From contig CALDTZ010000017.1 of assembly GCA_937924805.1 (NCBI GenBank), positions 1-64,000 on the forward strand: a DNA stretch of 64,000 nucleotides. The letters are read 5' to 3'. The translations under genes were made by a program, and so were the position numbers. This stretch comes from an uncultured Saprospiraceae bacterium. GTDB taxonomy: Bacteria; Bacteroidota; Bacteroidia; Chitinophagales; Saprospiraceae. Each line of letters opens with the position of its first letter. Position 1 is the first letter of the stretch. Of this stretch, positions 27,835 to 36,842 are shown piece after piece. A model generated the notes under the pieces. That model did not search any database. It was not told the DNA's origin and saw only the letters and a program-made list of their open reading frames with translations.

Positions 27835-28431
27835 ATGGGTTTGATTGAAACGCAAGTATATGATGCTTCTACTACAGAAAGTATTAAAAAGGATTACCAT
27901 AATATAATACATAGCCTCGGCGAAGATCCAAAACGAGAAGGTCTTTTAAAAACTCCAGAACGTGCTTCTAAAGCAATGCAATATTTGACCAAGGGATATA
28001 ATGAAGATCCAGCAAAAATTTTAAAATCAGCGCTGTTTAAAGAGGATTATCAAAATATGGTCTTAGTAAAGAATATAGAATTATATTCTTTATGCGAGCA
28101 TCATCTTTTGCCATTTTTCGGTAAAGCGCATATCGCTTATATTCCGAATGGATATGTAGTCGGCTTAAGTAAATTACCAAGAGTAGTGGATGTGTTTGCA
28201 AGAAGACTACAAGTGCAAGAGCGCTTAACAAATGAGATTTTAAATTGTATTCAAGAAACATTAAAACCAATTGGAGTTGCTATTGTTATCGAAGCAGCAC
28301 ATATGTGCATGATGATGAGAGGAGTACAAAAACAAAATTCAGTAACCACAACTTCAGCGTTTAAGGGTGAATTTGAGAAAACACAAACAAGAGCTGAATT
28401 TATGAACTTAATACAAGCTGACTTAAAATAG
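27835..28431 (+). CDS. folE: GTP cyclohydrolase I FolE
   Basis: The 198-residue enzyme converts GTP to 7,8-dihydroneopterin triphosphate, the first step of folate and preQ0 synthesis. The zinc ligands Cys87, His90 and Cys158 lie in [10 protein letters not shown] and [10 protein letters not shown], and the signature motif [20 protein letters not shown] is present at about 113-132. The length is typical of the type IA enzyme. It heads a plus-strand series with fabD, yqgE and an ABC-F gene, although the 67-bp gap before fabD may hold a separate promoter. Confidence 0.97.
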   Translation: MGLIETQVYDASTTESIKKDYHNIIHSLGEDPKREGLLKTPERASKAMQYLTKGYNEDPAKILKSALFKEDYQNMVLVKNIELYSLCEHHLLPFFGKAHIAYIPNGYVVGLSKLPRVVDVFARRLQVQERLTNEILNCIQETLKPIGVAIVIEAAHMCMMMRGVQKQNSVTTTSAFKGEFEKTQTRAEFMNLIQADLK

Positions 28432-28498
28432 CCATTATTTTATTTAGAAAGATTCATGACCATATTACTGTACGTTTAATTTTATTTTAACTCTAATT

Positions 28499-29371
28499 AT
28501 GAAAATATATGTATTCCCTGGACAAGGGGCGCAATTTGAAGGAATGGGGAAAGAGCTAGTCAATGTAAACCCCAAGGCTAAAAATTTATTTGACAAAGCT
28601 GATGAAGTATTGGGTTTTAAACTATCCGAAATTATGTTTGAAGGATCAGCAGAAGATTTACGTCAAACAAAAGTGACGCAACCTGCTGTGTTTTTATATT
28701 CTTTTGCAAAATTTTTGGAATTAGACCCTACTGATGTTGATGCTGTTGCAGGTCATTCTCTTGGCGAGCTTACAGCGCTTGTAGCGGCCCAATGCATTTC
28801 TTTCGAAGATGGGCTAAACTTAGTATATAAACGAGCACTTGCTATGCAAGAAGCATGCGAAGCTTCAGAAGGTACGATGGCTGCAATTTTAGGTTTAGAT
28901 GATAAAATAGTAGAAGATATTTGTGCATCAATTGAAGAGATTGTAGTGCCAGCAAATTATAATTGTCCAGGTCAACTTGTCATTTCGGGCTCCGTTGCAG
29001 GCATTAATAAAGCAGTTGCTAAATGTCAAGAAGCAGGAGCTAGGAGGGCCATTGTTTTAACAGTGGGTGGAGCATTTCATTCACCGTTCATGGTGCCAGC
29101 CGAAGAAAAACTTAGGAAAGCAATTGAAAGCACTGAATTCATTACTCCTAAATACCCCATATATCAAAATGTATCTGGAGCAAAAGAAACGGATCCTGAG
29201 TCTATAAAACAAAACTTAATTGCTCAATTAACGTCACCTGTCAAGTGGACGGCAACGATGAATAATTTTATTGATGACGGAGTCAATATTCAATCGGAAA
29301 TGGGGGCTAAAGTATTAACGGGATTTATAAAAAAGGTGGATAGGAAATTTGAGACCGAAGTACATAACTAA
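28499..29371 (+). CDS. fabD: Malonyl-CoA:ACP transacylase FabD
   Basis: The 290-residue protein begins with FPGQGAQFEGMG, typical of acyltransferase domains. It carries the nucleophile Ser87 in GHSLGE and the catalytic His194 in GAFHSPFM. It loads malonate onto acyl carrier protein for type II fatty-acid synthesis in the cytosol. No other fab gene is adjacent; the neighbours are folE and yqgE. Its stop codon overlaps the yqgE start by one base (TAATG). Confidence 0.96.
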   Translation: MKIYVFPGQGAQFEGMGKELVNVNPKAKNLFDKADEVLGFKLSEIMFEGSAEDLRQTKVTQPAVFLYSFAKFLELDPTDVDAVAGHSLGELTALVAAQCISFEDGLNLVYKRALAMQEACEASEGTMAAILGLDDKIVEDICASIEEIVVPANYNCPGQLVISGSVAGINKAVAKCQEAGARRAIVLTVGGAFHSPFMVPAEEKLRKAIESTEFITPKYPIYQNVSGAKETDPESIKQNLIAQLTSPVKWTATMNNFIDDGVNIQSEMGAKVLTGFIKKVDRKFETEVHN

Positions 29372-29922
29372 TGTCAAAAATATTAAAAGGAAAAATATTG
29401 TTGGCTGAACCCTTTGCTGAGGATGCCCATTTTGCCAGATCTTGTATCATTTTATGTGAACATAATGAACAAGGAAGTTTGGGTTTTATCATGAATAAAC
29501 CAATTGATATTGAAATTGAAAGTTTGTTTACAGAATTTCCTGATTTTGATGCTAATGTAATGTATGGCGGTCCAGTTGCAACAAACACGCTTCAGTATAT
29601 TCACAATGTCGGTGATCTCTTAGAGAATAGTGTCGAAGTAATACCAGGATTATTTTGGGGAGGGGATTTTGAAAAGCTTAAATTTTTAATCGAATCAGAA
29701 TTAATTAAACCTCATAATATTAAGTTTTTTCTAGGATATTCTGGTTGGACAACTGGTCAGTTAGAAGAAGAATTAAATCGAGGTTCTTGGATCATTTCAG
29801 AAATGGACACAAATTATGCTTTCAAGGAAAGTAAAAAACCATTGTGGAAAAGGATTTTAGAAGTCAAAGGAAGTAATTATACCGTTATTGCTCAGATCCC
29901 TGAGTTCACAAGTCTAAATTAA
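29371..29922 (+). CDS. YqgE/AlgH family protein
   Basis: The 183-residue protein matches the YqgE/AlgH (UPF0301) family. It starts GKILLAEPFAEDAHFARSCI and carries the typical segments GSLGFIMNKP, YGGPV and FLGYSGWTTGQLEEEL. The family is cytoplasmic and of poorly defined function; AlgH was named from alginate regulation in Pseudomonas. It is translationally coupled to fabD (1-bp overlap) and is followed after 5 bp by the ABC-F gene. Confidence 0.94.
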   Translation: MSKILKGKILLAEPFAEDAHFARSCIILCEHNEQGSLGFIMNKPIDIEIESLFTEFPDFDANVMYGGPVATNTLQYIHNVGDLLENSVEVIPGLFWGGDFEKLKFLIESELIKPHNIKFFLGYSGWTTGQLEEELNRGSWIISEMDTNYAFKESKKPLWKRILEVKGSNYTVIAQIPEFTSLN

Positions 29923-29927
29923 TAAAG

Positions 29928-31838
29928 TTGTTCAACGTAAATAATATAGAATTATCATTCGGTGACAGGCATATATTGTCTAACATTAATTTCATGATAA
30001 CAAATAAAGATATCATTGGGTTAATAGGTAAGAATGGTGCAGGAAAGTCAACCTTATTAAAAATTATTGCAGGTGATATCATTCCTGATAACGGGAATAT
30101 TTCATATCCTAAAATTGCAAGGTTAGGGTTTTTAAAACAGTTTTTACCTACAGACACCGAAATATCGATCATTGATGAAACATGTAAAGCATTTGAACGG
30201 TTTAATGCCGTATCAGAAAAAATTGTAGTCATAGAAAAGCAATTAGAAGATAAAACATTATCAGAAGTTGAAATTGGAAGATTACTTGAACAATTAGATA
30301 CAAACCATCAAGTCCGAATTTCGTTAGATGTTTCAAATCCCGTGGCAGAAGCTACAAAGATTTTGAAAGGTCTAGGTTTTGCCGAAGCTCAATTGCAACA
30401 TCCAATTTCTACATTAAGTGGAGGTTGGCAAATGAGAGTAGAATTAGCGAAATTACTACTCCAAAAGCCAGAATTGTTGCTATTGGATGAGCCTACCAAT
30501 CATTTGGATATTGAATCAATTATTTGGTTTGAATCCTATGTGAAAAAATACGAAGGTGCAGTTGTTATCATTTCTCATGATGAAGATTTCCTGTCAAATA
30601 CATGTAACCGTATCATAGAAATCCATGAAGGTAAAATTGGAGATTATCGGCTGCCATATCGAAAATTTTTGGTTGAAAAGGCGCAGCGGACTGAGATACT
30701 AAGATCACAATATCAAAATCAACAAAAAGTAATTAAGGAAAAAGAAAGAACCATAACAAGGTTTAAAGCCAAAGCGACGAAAACAAAAATGGCTCAGTCC
30801 ATGGAAAAGCAGCTTGAAAAAATGGAAAAAGTTGAATTTGAAGAGTTTGATATCACAGACATGAAATTGAATTTTCCTTTTTCTGGACGATGTGGCCAAA
30901 TCGTATACAAAGGTAAAGATCTTCGTAAATCATATGACGAAAAATTAGTTTTTAAAGATGTAAATATTCAATTTGAAAGAGGCGATAAGATAGCTTTTAT
31001 TGGACAGAACGGTCAAGGTAAATCTACACTTACTAAGATCATTCAAGAACTTATTGAACCTTCAGATGGAGATTCCGAAATAGGCTATAATGTCGTTAGA
31101 TCATATTATGATCAAGACCAATCAGAAACGATGGACGAGAAACTGACCGTTTATGAAACCGCCTCAAAAGCTGGTTATACGAAGACTACATCGGAGCTTC
31201 GATCTATTTTAGGTGCTTTTTTATTTTCAGGAGAAGAGGTTGAAAAAAAAGTAAGTGTATTAAGCGGTGGTGAGAAGTCCCGACTTGCACTAGCTTGTAT
31301 GGTCATGAATCCTTCAAATTTCATTATTCTAGATGAGCCGACTAATCACCTTGATATTTATTCTAAACGCGTCCTTAAAAATGCACTGGAAAAATTTGAG
31401 GGGAATTTATTAGTTGTTTCTCACGATCGTGATTTTCTCAAAGGATTAACGTCCAAGACATTTGAATTTAAAGACGGAGAGGTGATTGAGCACCTTGGAG
31501 ATTTAGAATATGTGTTGGCTAAAAGGAAATCTGACGATTTAAGAGATTATGCGAATACAAAATCTACGAGTATTGAACAAACCATCCAAGTAGAAAAAGT
31601 AGCGCCTAAATTAAGTTTTGAGGAGAGAAAAAAACTCAATCGAAGGATCACATATATCGAGCGAGATATTGAAAAAATTGAGGCGAAGATGGAAACCTAT
31701 AAAACGTTAATGGCAGATCCGGGATTTTATACTTCAGATGATAGTCAACAAAAACTTACTGAATTTGGTAAACTTGAGTCAGAATTAAAAGCTAAAACAG
31801 ACGAGTGGGAGGGAATTATCGAACAATTAGAAAATTGA
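29928..31838 (+). CDS. ABC-F family ATP-binding protein
   Basis: The 636-residue protein has two ABC ATPase domains and no membrane segments. Domain 1 shows GLIGKNGAGKSTL, LSGGWQMRVEL and LLLDEPTNHLD; domain 2 shows FIGQNGQGKSTL, LSGGEKSRLAL and IILDEPTNHLD. A charged linker lies between them (about 240-310) and a C-terminal coiled coil at about 560-636. This architecture is that of ABC-F factors such as Uup, EttA and YheS, which act on ribosomes. The start is a TTG at 29928, where the sequence MFNVNNIELSFG matches the usual family N-terminus; no suitable ATG exists nearby. The 3' end overlaps the convergent pseudouridine synthase gene by 12 bp. Confidence 0.94.
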   Translation: MFNVNNIELSFGDRHILSNINFMITNKDIIGLIGKNGAGKSTLLKIIAGDIIPDNGNISYPKIARLGFLKQFLPTDTEISIIDETCKAFERFNAVSEKIVVIEKQLEDKTLSEVEIGRLLEQLDTNHQVRISLDVSNPVAEATKILKGLGFAEAQLQHPISTLSGGWQMRVELAKLLLQKPELLLLDEPTNHLDIESIIWFESYVKKYEGAVVIISHDEDFLSNTCNRIIEIHEGKIGDYRLPYRKFLVEKAQRTEILRSQYQNQQKVIKEKERTITRFKAKATKTKMAQSMEKQLEKMEKVEFEEFDITDMKLNFPFSGRCGQIVYKGKDLRKSYDEKLVFKDVNIQFERGDKIAFIGQNGQGKSTLTKIIQELIEPSDGDSEIGYNVVRSYYDQDQSETMDEKLTVYETASKAGYTKTTSELRSILGAFLFSGEEVEKKVSVLSGGEKSRLALACMVMNPSNFIILDEPTNHLDIYSKRVLKNALEKFEGNLLVVSHDRDFLKGLTSKTFEFKDGEVIEHLGDLEYVLAKRKSDDLRDYANTKSTSIEQTIQVEKVAPKLSFEERKKLNRRITYIERDIEKIEAKMETYKTLMADPGFYTSDDSQQKLTEFGKLESELKAKTDEWEGIIEQLEN

Positions 31839-32570
31839 TTGATCCAACTTATTTAGCTTTCTAAGTTGATTTAGAGTTGCTTTCATATCTTTAGGTAAAG
31901 CACCATCCAAACTAAAGGTAAACGCTTTTGTGTTGTATTTAAATGTAATTTTGTCTGCATGCAAAGGATGTCTTTTAAGCAAAGCACGCTCCGTATCTTC
32001 TTTTTTTAAGTTGAATTTTTTTCTTTTAATTTCAGACAAGAAAAAAGATTCTCGCCCTCCATATTTTGAGTCTACAATCAATGGGTGAAAAATGGATTGT
32101 AAATGAACCCTTACTTGGTGCATTCGCCCCGTGTGCATTTTGACACGAAGAAAACTAAATTGCTTAAATCGTTCAACTACTTCATAGGATGTTTTTGATG
32201 CTTTTCCACGTTTATGGGGCTGAACAACCTTTTTATCTGTATTGAACATTAAAGCTAGATCTATATCACCCTTATCCACCGACATTTGACCATTTACAAG
32301 CGCTAAATATTCCTTTTTTACTTTTCCTTCAGCAAATTGATCATTCAAAATTTTGTGTGAATCTTTATGCTTAGCAAATAGCATGATGCCTGAAGTATCT
32401 CTATCTAATCGATGAACCACAAAGATTTCACCATACTTCCGTTTAAGAAAAGTACTTAAAGCCGTTAAATCAGGTCTAAATCTATCCGGAATACTTAACA
32501 TTCCTGCAACTTTGTTGACAACAACGAAATCTTCATTTTCAAATAGTATATCTAATGATCGTTTACCCAT
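31827..32570 (-). CDS. RluA family pseudouridine synthase
   Basis: The 247-residue protein carries the RluA catalytic motif HRLDRDTSG with the catalytic Asp, preceded by the ENEDFVVVNK segment and followed by KEYLALV and GRMHQVRVHL. It isomerises uridines in rRNA or tRNA; the precise target cannot be read. There is no N-terminal S4 domain. It begins only 3 bp after the RibF-glycosyltransferase stop codon, so the two are likely cotranscribed. Confidence 0.93.
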   Translation of the reverse strand: MGKRSLDILFENEDFVVVNKVAGMLSIPDRFRPDLTALSTFLKRKYGEIFVVHRLDRDTSGIMLFAKHKDSHKILNDQFAEGKVKKEYLALVNGQMSVDKGDIDLALMFNTDKKVVQPHKRGKASKTSYEVVERFKQFSFLRVKMHTGRMHQVRVHLQSIFHPLIVDSKYGGRESFFLSEIKRKKFNLKKEDTERALLKRHPLHADKITFKYNTKAFTFSLDGALPKDMKATLNQLRKLNKLDQSIF

Positions 32571-32573
32571 AAT

Positions 32574-34550
32574 TTAAAAGGAAGAATACTCTTTTTTACC
32601 TTGAATGAAATATTTGAAAACGATAGAAGATTTCAGCATTCCTTTATCATTGGGATAGTTTATTCTCAATCTATGATTTGTATCAGAAACGTTTCTGCGT
32701 TTTAAGTAAATCTTTGGTAAATGAGTGTAGATGTAAAAATGGCTTTTCAATATTTGCCAAGTTGCCATAAAATTCAATTTAAACATAAATTGAATGCCAG
32801 CTATTCCATCAAGAATCAATCTAGCAGGAAAAAGCCAAAGCAGTTTAAGTGCTTTTTCGTTTTTTAATATTGTAACGAGATTATTTCTAAAGTTTAAATA
32901 TATTTTTTGCTTACTTCCATAATTTAATGTTCCACCACCTAAATGATGAACATGAGAATTTGGCATTACATAACATTTGTATCCGGCATTTTTTACACGC
33001 CAACATAAATCTACTTCTTCTTGATGTGCAAAAAAATCAGCATCAAATCCTCCAAATTTTTTGAATAAATCTGTTCGTACAACCATTGCAGCACCTGTTG
33101 CCCAGAATACTTCTGAAGGCTCATCATATTGCCCGTTATCTTCTTCACAATGATCAAAAACACGACCTTTACAAAATGGATAACCAAAAGTATCAATTAG
33201 TCCTCCACATGCACCTGCATATTCAAATTGTGATTTGTTTTCTAGAGACAATATTTTTGGCATAACAGCAAAAACATCTGGGTTTTTATCCATAAAGTCT
33301 AAGATTGGATCAAGCCAGCCGTCATTTGCCAGAATATCTGAATTTAGTAAAACAGTATATTTTGATGTTACATTTTTAAGGCCTTTGTTGTATCCGTCAG
33401 CAAAGCCGTAATTTTTTGATAATTCGATTGTTTCAATCTCAGGAAACCATTCGGAGACTAATCGTATAGAATCATCAGAGCTATTATTATCAATTAAATG
33501 AATATCATTCGATCGAGTTGTACTATCCGTAACGGATGGTAAAAAAGATTCAAGTAAATCGGACCCGTTATAATTTAGTATGGATAGCGTAACTTCTGCT
33601 GGGTTTTTTTCGTTTTTATATGAATCGAAAAATGATTTTGCGTCAATCTTATCTAAAGCAAGTTGATTTTTTAAACCGTCTAAATCACTAAATTTTTGAT
33701 CACCTCTCAAATAGGCATGAAATTCAATGTCAATTTCTTTGTCATAAATATCTTGATTGAAATTAAAGATATTTACTTCGATCTTTTTATTATCGTTATT
33801 TTTTATACTTGGACGATGCCCAATATAAAGCATACTTTGATAAAAAACTTCATCAATCTTAACCTTACAGGCGTAAATCCCATCTTGCGGTATTAATTTA
33901 CTTTTACCATCAATCTGTAAATTGGCAGTTGGGTAACCCAGTGTTTTTCCTATTCCATCTCCTTTGATGACTTTACCTCTTAGAAAGTATGGGTAGCCTA
34001 AAAGTGCATTTGCATCTATGATGTTACCGGATGACAGTGATTTTCTGATCTTTGTCGAACTTACCGTAATTTCGTCGATTGTTTCTTTCTCTATTTTGAA
34101 AATACCGTGTTTGAAATTAGACTCATATGTTTTCAGTAAATTAAAATCTCCAGCTCGATTGTGTCCGAATCTATGGTCATAGCCAATAACAATACCAGAA
34201 GGTTTTATTTTTTCGATAATGAACTTTTCAATATATTCTCTGGGATGTTGTTGAGAAAATTCAATTGAAAATGGCGCAATGATTAAATTATCAATGCCGA
34301 ATTTCCTTAATAGATCAATTTTTTCATCTAATAAATTAAGTAATTCGATATTGGCATTTTTTGAATCTAGAATTTTTCTAGGATGCGGATGAAAAGTTAC
34401 GACCGTACATTGGCAACTAAATTCATGTGCTATTTGCCTTATTTTAGCTAATAACTTTTGATGGCCCAAATGAACACCGTCAAAAGATCCAATGGTGATT
34501 ATTTGATTTTCTACATTCGGAAGATCATTGATGGATGTATATACATTCAT
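32574..34550 (-). CDS. ribF: RibF (riboflavin kinase/FAD synthetase) fused in frame to a family 2 glycosyltransferase
   Basis: The single frame encodes 658 residues, about twice the usual RibF length of 305-315. Residues 1-185 are the FAD synthetase module (GSFDGVHLGHQ at 21-31, TFHPHPRKIL at 52-61). Residues 186-309 are the flavokinase (GDGIGKTLGYPTANL at 197-211). From about residue 320 a complete GT2 domain begins (LSILNYNGSDLL), with IDNNSSDDS (353-361), LLNSD (401-405) and QEEVDLCWR (510-518), and runs through an amphipathic C-terminal region. The junction around residues 311-316 contains A AAA AAC in frame (plus coordinates 33603-33609); both alternative frames stop within about 12 codons. 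No start codon lies near the GT2 beginning. A genuine fusion is most likely, but a homopolymer sequencing error should be excluded. Confidence 0.9.
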   Translation of the reverse strand: MNVYTSINDLPNVENQIITIGSFDGVHLGHQKLLAKIRQIAHEFSCQCTVVTFHPHPRKILDSKNANIELLNLLDEKIDLLRKFGIDNLIIAPFSIEFSQQHPREYIEKFIIEKIKPSGIVIGYDHRFGHNRAGDFNLLKTYESNFKHGIFKIEKETIDEITVSSTKIRKSLSSGNIIDANALLGYPYFLRGKVIKGDGIGKTLGYPTANLQIDGKSKLIPQDGIYACKVKIDEVFYQSMLYIGHRPSIKNNDNKKIEVNIFNFNQDIYDKEIDIEFHAYLRGDQKFSDLDGLKNQLALDKIDAKSFFDSYKNEKNPAEVTLSILNYNGSDLLESFLPSVTDSTTRSNDIHLIDNNSSDDSIRLVSEWFPEIETIELSKNYGFADGYNKGLKNVTSKYTVLLNSDILANDGWLDPILDFMDKNPDVFAVMPKILSLENKSQFEYAGACGGLIDTFGYPFCKGRVFDHCEEDNGQYDEPSEVFWATGAAMVVRTDLFKKFGGFDADFFAHQEEVDLCWRVKNAGYKCYVMPNSHVHHLGGGTLNYGSKQKIYLNFRNNLVTILKNEKALKLLWLFPARLILDGIAGIQFMFKLNFMATWQILKSHFYIYTHLPKIYLKRRNVSDTNHRLRINYPNDKGMLKSSIVFKYFIQGKKEYSSF

Positions 34551-34577
34551 TAATTGTTCAATCTGGATTTGTTATTA

Positions 34578-34585
34578 CAAATGTA
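34578..34585 (-). promoter_or_regulatory. Promoter -7 element TACATTTG before ribF-GT2
   Basis: On the minus strand TACATTTG matches TAnnTTTG, 27 bp upstream of the ATG. No good -33 TTTG is seen. Confidence 0.45.
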
Positions 34586-34652
34586 TGCAATTAATTATGT
34601 TTTATATTGCATATTTTAAACCTTAAAATACTATTTCTGTTAAGTTTGTTAT

Positions 34653-35735
34653 ATGATTGATAATAATGAAATAATAAAGATTCTAAGAGAAATCAAACAT
34701 CCAAATACAGGTGTTGATATTATCTCATCAAAAATGGTTTCAGATTTCAAAATACAAGGAGAACAAGTTGTTTTTACCATCACATTGAAGCCCCAAGAAG
34801 ATAATTTAAAACCGTTCTTAAACGCAAGTTGTACAGAAGAAATAACGAGTAAATTTAAAGAGGCCAAAGTCCTTATTAATTTTACTAAAGAAGTAAAAAA
34901 TGATGTCTCGACTCCCTTACCGCAAGTTAAGAATATAATTGCCGTGGCTTCCGGAAAAGGAGGTGTTGGGAAATCAACCGTTTCATTGAATTTAGCTTTA
35001 TCACTAAGAGACCAAGGATATAAAGTAGGATTGATGGATGCTGATTTGTATGGGCCTTCAATGCCGACTATGATGGGATTGCAAGATCAAAAGCCTAAAG
35101 TACAAACGATTGAAGGTAAGCCTAAATTAATGCCGATATTTAAACATGGAATCCATTCAATTTCACTAGGGTATTTACTTGAGCCTGAGCAGGCGGTTGT
35201 TTTGAGAGGCCCTAGATTAGGTGGAATTATAAAACAGTTTGTTTTTGACTGTGTTTGGCCAGCTTTGGATTTCCTAATTATTGATTTACCCCCAGGGACT
35301 GGCGATATTCAATTGACCATGGTGCAGACGCTTCCAATTACCGGAGCTGTAATTGTTACAACGCCTCAAGAGGTAGCGGTAGCAGATGCTATCAAAGCAT
35401 TAAATATGTTTTTATTGCCTAATGTAAAAGTTCCGATCTTAGGGGTCGTTGAGAATATGAGTTGGTTCTCACCTGTAGAGTTGCCTGATAATAAGTATTT
35501 TATATTTGGTAAAGGCGGTGGTAAAAAGCTAGCTGAATTTGGAAATACCAACTTATTAGGAACCATTCCCTTAATCCAAGGAATTAGAGAAGGAGGTGAT
35601 CAAGGAACCCCAATTATGAGTCAAGATTCAAACGATACCAAACGCTATTTTGAAGAATGTGCAGTATCTTTCCTTGGGGCTATTGAAAAAAGAAATGCCG
35701 ATATTAGTAAAACAAAAATTGTGAGAGTAAATTAA
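34653..35735 (+). CDS. mrp: Mrp/NBP35-type Fe-S carrier P-loop ATPase
   Basis: The 360-residue protein has an N-terminal DUF59/MIP18-like domain (1-80) and a deviant Walker A motif, SGKGGVGKST at 100-109. It carries the LMDADLYGPSMP, DLPPGTGD and VVTTPQEVAVADA segments of the Mrp/ApbC family. These proteins bind and transfer Fe-S clusters. Where E. coli-type Mrp has a CxxC after ENMS, this protein has ENMSWFSPVELP, with no cysteines; this may be usual in Bacteroidota. A NifU-like gene follows after 26 bp, which supports an Fe-S role. Confidence 0.93.
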   Translation: MIDNNEIIKILREIKHPNTGVDIISSKMVSDFKIQGEQVVFTITLKPQEDNLKPFLNASCTEEITSKFKEAKVLINFTKEVKNDVSTPLPQVKNIIAVASGKGGVGKSTVSLNLALSLRDQGYKVGLMDADLYGPSMPTMMGLQDQKPKVQTIEGKPKLMPIFKHGIHSISLGYLLEPEQAVVLRGPRLGGIIKQFVFDCVWPALDFLIIDLPPGTGDIQLTMVQTLPITGAVIVTTPQEVAVADAIKALNMFLLPNVKVPILGVVENMSWFSPVELPDNKYFIFGKGGGKKLAEFGNTNLLGTIPLIQGIREGGDQGTPIMSQDSNDTKRYFEECAVSFLGAIEKRNADISKTKIVRVN

Positions 35736-35749
35736 TATTATAAATTCGT

Positions 35750-35757
35750 TATTTTTG
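35750..35757 (+). promoter_or_regulatory. Possible -7 element TATTTTTG before the NifU-like gene
   Basis: TATTTTTG lies 4 bp before the ATG at 35762. If used it would give a leaderless or nearly leaderless mRNA. No -33 element is clear. Confidence 0.35.
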
Positions 35758-35761
35758 TAGT

Positions 35762-36019
35762 ATGTCTACCCAAGAAAAAGAACTACTTATCCTTAAAATT
35801 GATGAAGCACTAAATGATATTCGTCCACATCTAGCTGTTGATGGTGGTGATATTGAAGTCGTGGATGTATCTGATGATTATGCAGTAAAAGTAAAGTGGT
35901 TAGGCAATTGTCAGACGTGTTCTATGTCAGTAATGACAATGAAAGCTGGAGTTGAACAAACCCTTAAATCAAAAATACCACAAGTAATATCTGTTGAAGC
36001 CGTAAACGGAGTAGGGTAA
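35762..36019 (+). CDS. NifU-like C-terminal domain Fe-S scaffold
   Basis: The 85-residue protein is a stand-alone NifU C-terminal domain, with the pattern [13 protein letters not shown] and the cluster-binding pair Cys50 and Cys53 in GNCQTCSMS. Such proteins carry a 4Fe-4S cluster for delivery to apoproteins. It follows mrp after 26 bp and overlaps pyrF by one base (TAATG), so it is in a translationally coupled unit. Confidence 0.94.
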   Translation: MSTQEKELLILKIDEALNDIRPHLAVDGGDIEVVDVSDDYAVKVKWLGNCQTCSMSVMTMKAGVEQTLKSKIPQVISVEAVNGVG

Positions 36020-36840
36020 TGATTAAAGATTATTCAGGCCTTTATCAATTTATTAAAAAACAACAAAGTTTTTTGTGTGTTGGGCTTGATAGTGATATAT
36101 CAAGAATACCTCAACATATCATTGAGAAAGAAGAAGACCCAATTTTTGAATTTAACAAAGCGATTATTGATGCAACCAAGGATTTGTGTGTTGCCTACAA
36201 ACCTAATATCGCATTTTATGAATCCTTAGGTCCTAATGGTTGGCATTCATTAAAGAAAACATTGGACTATATACCTAAAAGCCACTTTACAATTGCAGAT
36301 GCAAAAAGAGGAGACATAGGGAATACATCTATCCAATATGCAAAAACATTTTTTGAAAGTCTTTCCTTTGATTCCATAACCGTCGCACCATATATGGGGG
36401 AAGACTCAATTAAACCTTTTTTGACCTTTAAAGATAAATGGGTAATTCTTTTAGCGTTGACATCGAATAAAGGATCACTAGATTTTCAACTGATCGAAGA
36501 TAAGATGGGAGTTCCTTTATATAAAGAGGTACTGAAAAAATCATCTCAATGGGGTAGCGTTGAAAATATGATGTACGTTGTAGGTGCAACGAAACCAACT
36601 TTTTTGTCTGAAATAAGAAAAATAATTCCAAATCATTTTTTACTCGTACCTGGGGTAGGAGCACAAGGAGGAAGTTTGTCCGAAGTTTGTAAGTACGGTC
36701 TGAATGATAAAGTTGGGTTATTGGTAAATTCGTCTAGATCGATCATATTCGCCTCTTCAGGTATAGATTTTGCTAAAGCTGCAAGATCAGCCGCGGCATC
36801 TATCCAACAGGAAATGAAAAGTATTCTAGATAGCATGTAG
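36019..36840 (+). CDS. pyrF: Orotidine 5'-phosphate decarboxylase PyrF (type 2)
   Basis: The 273-residue enzyme makes UMP from OMP. It carries the catalytic tetrad segment [12 protein letters not shown] with Asp94, Lys96 and Asp99, plus VGLDSD near the N-terminus and the late VPGVGAQGG and VNSSRSI phosphate-binding segments. The type 2 (mycobacterial-like) family averages about 270 residues, so it is complete. It overlaps the NifU-like gene by one base and ends 2 bp from the convergent exonuclease gene. Confidence 0.96.
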   Translation: MIKDYSGLYQFIKKQQSFLCVGLDSDISRIPQHIIEKEEDPIFEFNKAIIDATKDLCVAYKPNIAFYESLGPNGWHSLKKTLDYIPKSHFTIADAKRGDIGNTSIQYAKTFFESLSFDSITVAPYMGEDSIKPFLTFKDKWVILLALTSNKGSLDFQLIEDKMGVPLYKEVLKKSSQWGSVENMMYVVGATKPTFLSEIRKIIPNHFLLVPGVGAQGGSLSEVCKYGLNDKVGLLVNSSRSIIFASSGIDFAKAARSAAASIQQEMKSILDSM

Positions 36841-36842
36841 GG

